DNA of 64,000 bases, from positions 22,115,411 to 22,179,410 of the forward strand of contig NC_067203.1 in the NCBI RefSeq assembly GCF_026262505.1, in the 5' to 3' direction. Each line of letters opens with the position of its first letter. The first letter of the stretch is position 1. Source of the DNA: Trichomonas vaginalis G3 (lineage: Eukaryota > Parabasalia > Trichomonadida > Trichomonadidae). Of this stretch, positions 61,492 to 64,000 are shown piece after piece. Made by a program: the position numbers and the translations under genes. A model generated the notes under the pieces. It did no database searches and was not told the origin of the DNA. It was given only the letters and a program-made list of their open reading frames with translations.

Positions 61492-62598
61492 ATGAGTGTC
61501 AAGACTAACGACGTTAAAAAATTGGGATTCACAAACGAGGAAATAAAGGATATATTAGAGGAGGCGAGTTATGAAGTTAATAAATATTATTTAAGAAATT
61601 GTCAAAAATTCGCGGAGTTATTAAATGATTTAGATTATGATGGAAAAATGAATAAAGATGATGTTATAAATTTCTTATATCCCACATCTGAAGAAGAAAA
61701 ACCTAAAGAACCTGATGTTTTCCCTGAATATTATGAAGAACGGATTAAAGATGATGAATATGATGAAATTGAAAGACTGGAAAAAATAAGAGATGAAATA
61801 GATGAAAAAATTAAGGAATTAAGAGAAGTTGAAAAATATAATGAGAATGAAGTAGAGGGTTTAATGAATATCCCAGCTTCAGAATCAGAAGTTCAAAAAT
61901 CTCATGAAGAAAGATATAAAAATTACTTTTTGGAATCTACTAAAAATTTATTAGATGGTGAAATAGATGAAACACTTTCAGAAGAAGGCACAAAATTTAT
62001 TCATAAACATAAGTTACAATTTATTGACGATGGAGATTATCCATGTATATTACTTTCACCTCCTCTTGATTCTGAAAAATTCAAAAAAGCACTGAAAAAT
62101 GTAACATATGCAACAAATACGATTAAGAAAGAAGACCATGATATTTACACAAATTATTATTTAAATAAATGTACAGGTGTTGATAAAGTTTTTGATTTGT
62201 TAGATAAAATATCAAAAGAAACAATTGGTACATATAAAATTTTATGCGATTGTGGTTTCATTATTGAAGATACTAATAATGTTTCATATGAAAGAACAGC
62301 ACCGAAGGAAGACGAAGTTGAAAGGTCTATACCATTCGTTATTAAGAATATAAAAGATATGAAAACTTATAAACATTATATTTATTCATTTATTTCAGAA
62401 AAAATGGAAGCAACCCATAAAACATCATCTCATCATTTTATAGCTATTCATACATTCCTTTTCAAAGTTGTGAAATTAAATAAGACAGGAATTAGATTTA
62501 ATGTATCAGGGTACGCATTCTTGAGTAAATTAAAATGTATTCGTCACGTCGCAGATGATAAAAATTTATGTGTTCTTAATTCATTTTATGGACTTTAG
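61492..62598 (+). CDS. Separate N-terminal polymerase-associated protein
   Basis: The 368-residue product matches the start of the element 1 polymerase: LGFTNEEIKDILEEASYEVN and KFAELLNDLDYDGKMNKDDV correspond to its first 55 residues. A central acidic coiled region follows (ERLEKIRDEIDEKIKELRE). It ends VADDKNLCVLNSFYGL, at the place where element 1 continues EDNCFVYACIQ. The stop is thus in the middle of the putative Cys/His domain, whose other half appears at the start of the next gene. A GGACTTTAGCCCTGGAC scrap overlaps the stop. The role is probably tied to DNA replication. Confidence 0.7.
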   Translation: MSVKTNDVKKLGFTNEEIKDILEEASYEVNKYYLRNCQKFAELLNDLDYDGKMNKDDVINFLYPTSEEEKPKEPDVFPEYYEERIKDDEYDEIERLEKIRDEIDEKIKELREVEKYNENEVEGLMNIPASESEVQKSHEERYKNYFLESTKNLLDGEIDETLSEEGTKFIHKHKLQFIDDGDYPCILLSPPLDSEKFKKALKNVTYATNTIKKEDHDIYTNYYLNKCTGVDKVFDLLDKISKETIGTYKILCDCGFIIEDTNNVSYERTAPKEDEVERSIPFVIKNIKDMKTYKHYIYSFISEKMEATHKTSSHHFIAIHTFLFKVVKLNKTGIRFNVSGYAFLSKLKCIRHVADDKNLCVLNSFYGL

Positions 62599-62661
62599 CC
62601 CTGGACTTTAAAAAAATAAACTTTATTTTTATTTATTTTTTAATTTTTTATTCTTACATAA

Positions 62662-64000
62662 ATGAACAAAAACGGAACAGCTAAAATGAATGATAATCAA
62701 ATAAGAGCCGAAGGTAGAAGGTTATTTAAACGCTTCTATAACATTCCTGATGGTGTTAATCCTAAAACTCGTAGAAGTTATTTAAATGAAGCCATAGATG
62801 CATATGAAGGATTTGACATTTCATCAGAAAGTGAGAGGTTAGCAAGAATGTTAAACGTTAATATTGATTTTTATTATTGTGACCCTCAACCAGAAGACGT
62901 AGACATAAATAAGGTAGACTTTCCATTAGTGGAATCAATAATGATAGATCCAGAATTTGAAACAGTAAATATTTTATTAACACAGAGTCCATGTGGAAAA
63001 CTTCACGCTGACAGAATTACAGACGTTGAAGCACTCACAGGATATAAAGTTTGCCCCTTTTGCAAAGAAGAAGTATATTCTATCCGTGATGACCCAGAAA
63101 GGAAAAACCAAAGAAGATTTTTAAAGCATTGTGAGAAATGTAAAGAAAATAATGGAAGATTAATTCAAGACGTTCAATTGCAAAACACACAACAACCATA
63201 TGCACCACATATCACGAAACAGAAGATATATCAATGGCTATTAGCTCACAATTTGCAGGAATATTATAAACCAACAAGATATTATATTACTTTTGACTTC
63301 GAAACATTAGAGACTAAAGAAGAACTTCAACTTTCTGAATGTGCAACTTTGAACGCTTACTTAAAACCATTTATGGTATCATCAACTGTCAAAATAAAGC
63401 CGCAAACGGACTCTTTGAGTCCTGAAGGTCTTTCAGACCGAAGCGGCGAGGTCGTAGACCGTGATAAAACATTTACGAGGAATTTTTGCTTAACATCAAG
63501 TGATTCGTTCATCTCTGATTGGATTGAATTTTTATTTTCAACCTGTTCATTAGTTGCTAAATCAAATATTGAACAATATGAAGAATTAATGAAGCCGCAA
63601 ACGGACCAAACGGCGGGGACTTTGTCCCATACATTAAATGAAAAACAGAAGGAAGCATTTAAAGAACTTCTAGATGAGGAATTCAATAAAGTGAATATCA
63701 TAGGTTTTAATTCGGGAAAGTTTGATTTAAATTTAATTCTTCGTGATTTAAACACTGCAAAATGGAAAATAAAATCAATGCTGGGTTCTTCTTCTCAATT
63801 TAAGCAAATCATTGTAAAGAAAACAAACTGTCCATATGAATTAAGATTTATTGACATCAGAAATTATATAGCGGGTGGAACATTAGACCAATTCACTCAA
63901 GATTTCGGAAACAATAAATCACGTGTTAAATCCTTTTTCCCTTATCAATTCATCACATGGGAGAATTACGAAGATGAATTATATAAAGTGGAACCATTCA
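62662..64000 (+). CDS. polB: Maverick element 2 DNA polymerase B, 3' end outside window
   Basis: An open frame of 446 codons runs off the window. After an N-terminal part resembling the second half of the Cys/His domain, there is a zinc-finger-like set (CPFCKEE at about 133, HCEKC at about 157). The exonuclease domain follows, with ITFDFETLE (Exo I, about 211-219) and IIGFNSGKFDLN (Exo II, about 349-360). Polymerase motifs lie beyond the edge. Two GC-rich palindromic repeats are inserted in frame at about 247-268 and 311-325. The start follows TTTTTTATTCTTACATAA. The gene is easily missed because it has no stop here. Confidence 0.9.
   Translation, partial: MNKNGTAKMNDNQIRAEGRRLFKRFYNIPDGVNPKTRRSYLNEAIDAYEGFDISSESERLARMLNVNIDFYYCDPQPEDVDINKVDFPLVESIMIDPEFETVNILLTQSPCGKLHADRITDVEALTGYKVCPFCKEEVYSIRDDPERKNQRRFLKHCEKCKENNGRLIQDVQLQNTQQPYAPHITKQKIYQWLLAHNLQEYYKPTRYYITFDFETLETKEELQLSECATLNAYLKPFMVSSTVKIKPQTDSLSPEGLSDRSGEVVDRDKTFTRNFCLTSSDSFISDWIEFLFSTCSLVAKSNIEQYEELMKPQTDQTAGTLSHTLNEKQKEAFKELLDEEFNKVNIIGFNSGKFDLNLILRDLNTAKWKIKSMLGSSSQFKQIIVKKTNCPYELRFIDIRNYIAGGTLDQFTQDFGNNKSRVKSFFPYQFITWENYEDELYKVEPF
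63397..63465 (+). repeat. GC-rich multi-hairpin repeat R1, in frame inside polB 2
   Basis: GCCGC, then GGACTC-TTT-GAGTCC, GGTCT-TTC-AGACC, GCGGC, GA and GGTC-GTA-GACC-GTG. It is translated as KPQTDSLSPEGLSDRSGEVV. It matches the intergenic copy R3 of element 1 almost base for base, except that the last stem differs on both sides (GGTC/GACC against GGAC/GTCC). Confidence 0.85.
63592..63634 (+). repeat. GC-rich double-hairpin repeat R2, in frame inside polB 2
   Basis: GCCG...CGGC followed by GGGAC-TTT-GTCCC, translated as KPQTDQTAGTLSHT. It keeps the KPQ start and the reading phase of the other coding copies. Confidence 0.75.

Larger units (their letters stand above)
60788..64000 (+). mobile_element. 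Maverick/Polinton element 2, left part
   Basis: Three plus-strand genes, the last a protein-primed polymerase B, mark a second Maverick of another type that continues beyond the window. Starts carry the same TTTTATTC-like box as element 1, and two GC-rich palindromic repeats are present in its polymerase. Confidence 0.85.

Noticed and set aside
1..64000. Bacterial features such as ribosome binding sites, operons with sigma promoters, riboswitches or prophage
   Set aside because: Host genes (L10a, Rpt6, UBX, DnaJ with ER leader) are eukaryotic; the phage-like collar domain is part of a Maverick.

Overview
The window reads as genomic DNA of a parabasalid, almost certainly Trichomonas vaginalis or a close relative. 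The reasons are AT-rich intron-poor DNA, host genes with a TCA(+1)-type initiator (Inr) a few bases before the ATG, a large family-type ankyrin-repeat gene, and Maverick/Polinton virus-like transposons. The species call is my recognition, not a database result.

Region 1 (1 to about 18,951) is most of one Maverick, cut by the left window edge. It carries a protein-primed DNA polymerase B (1565-5413, -), a retrovirus-type integrase (9686-10771, -), a packaging ATPase broken by a frameshift (15775-16661, -), three jelly-roll-like capsid candidates (626, 13766 and 16678), a collagen-like fibre protein with a phage tail-collar C-terminus (10812-13748, -) and many small genes. Genes are packed head to tail with TAAATG junctions or as divergent pairs sharing 16-34 bp promoters. 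Its genes share a TTTTAT(C/T) box before the ATG and lack the host Inr. Two families of structured repeats lie in it: RPE-like GC-rich double hairpins that can sit in frame inside genes, and GGTGAGATCTCACC multi-arm palindromes. A decayed block (14,491-16,661) holds four broken genes. The right end interrupts a transposase-like gene, whose 3' half survives at 18,952-19,698.

Region 2 (19.7-32.8 kb) is host-type sequence: a broken ankyrin gene, a divergent pair of ribosomal uL1/L10a and a UBA-UBX protein, an ER-type DnaJ, duplicated gene debris, a 1,000+ residue helical protein whose ATG may be lost, and a small unknown gene. Inverted copies of a ~318 bp sequence flank the last two.

Region 3 (33.5-37.0 kb) is a 1,028 bp palindrome (two 512 bp arms around TTAA) with two TTAA-target elements inserted one after the other at its centre.

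Region 4 (37.1-48.5 kb) is a giant ankyrin gene with about 100 nearly identical 99 bp repeats. Its middle (about 39,958-44,460) is full of small indels with almost no substitutions, which suggests sequencing or assembly error or very recent decay.

Region 5 (48.5-60.5 kb) holds a second copy of the small unknown gene, split by a 3.9 kb foldback element with a TA target duplication, then proteasome ATPase Rpt6, a TTAA MITE, an ARM/HEAT-like protein and a class I glutamine amidotransferase.

Region 6 (60.8 kb to the end) begins a second, different Maverick with a repeat-containing gene, a separate gene matching the N-terminal part of the first element's polymerase, and a DNA polymerase B that runs off the window.
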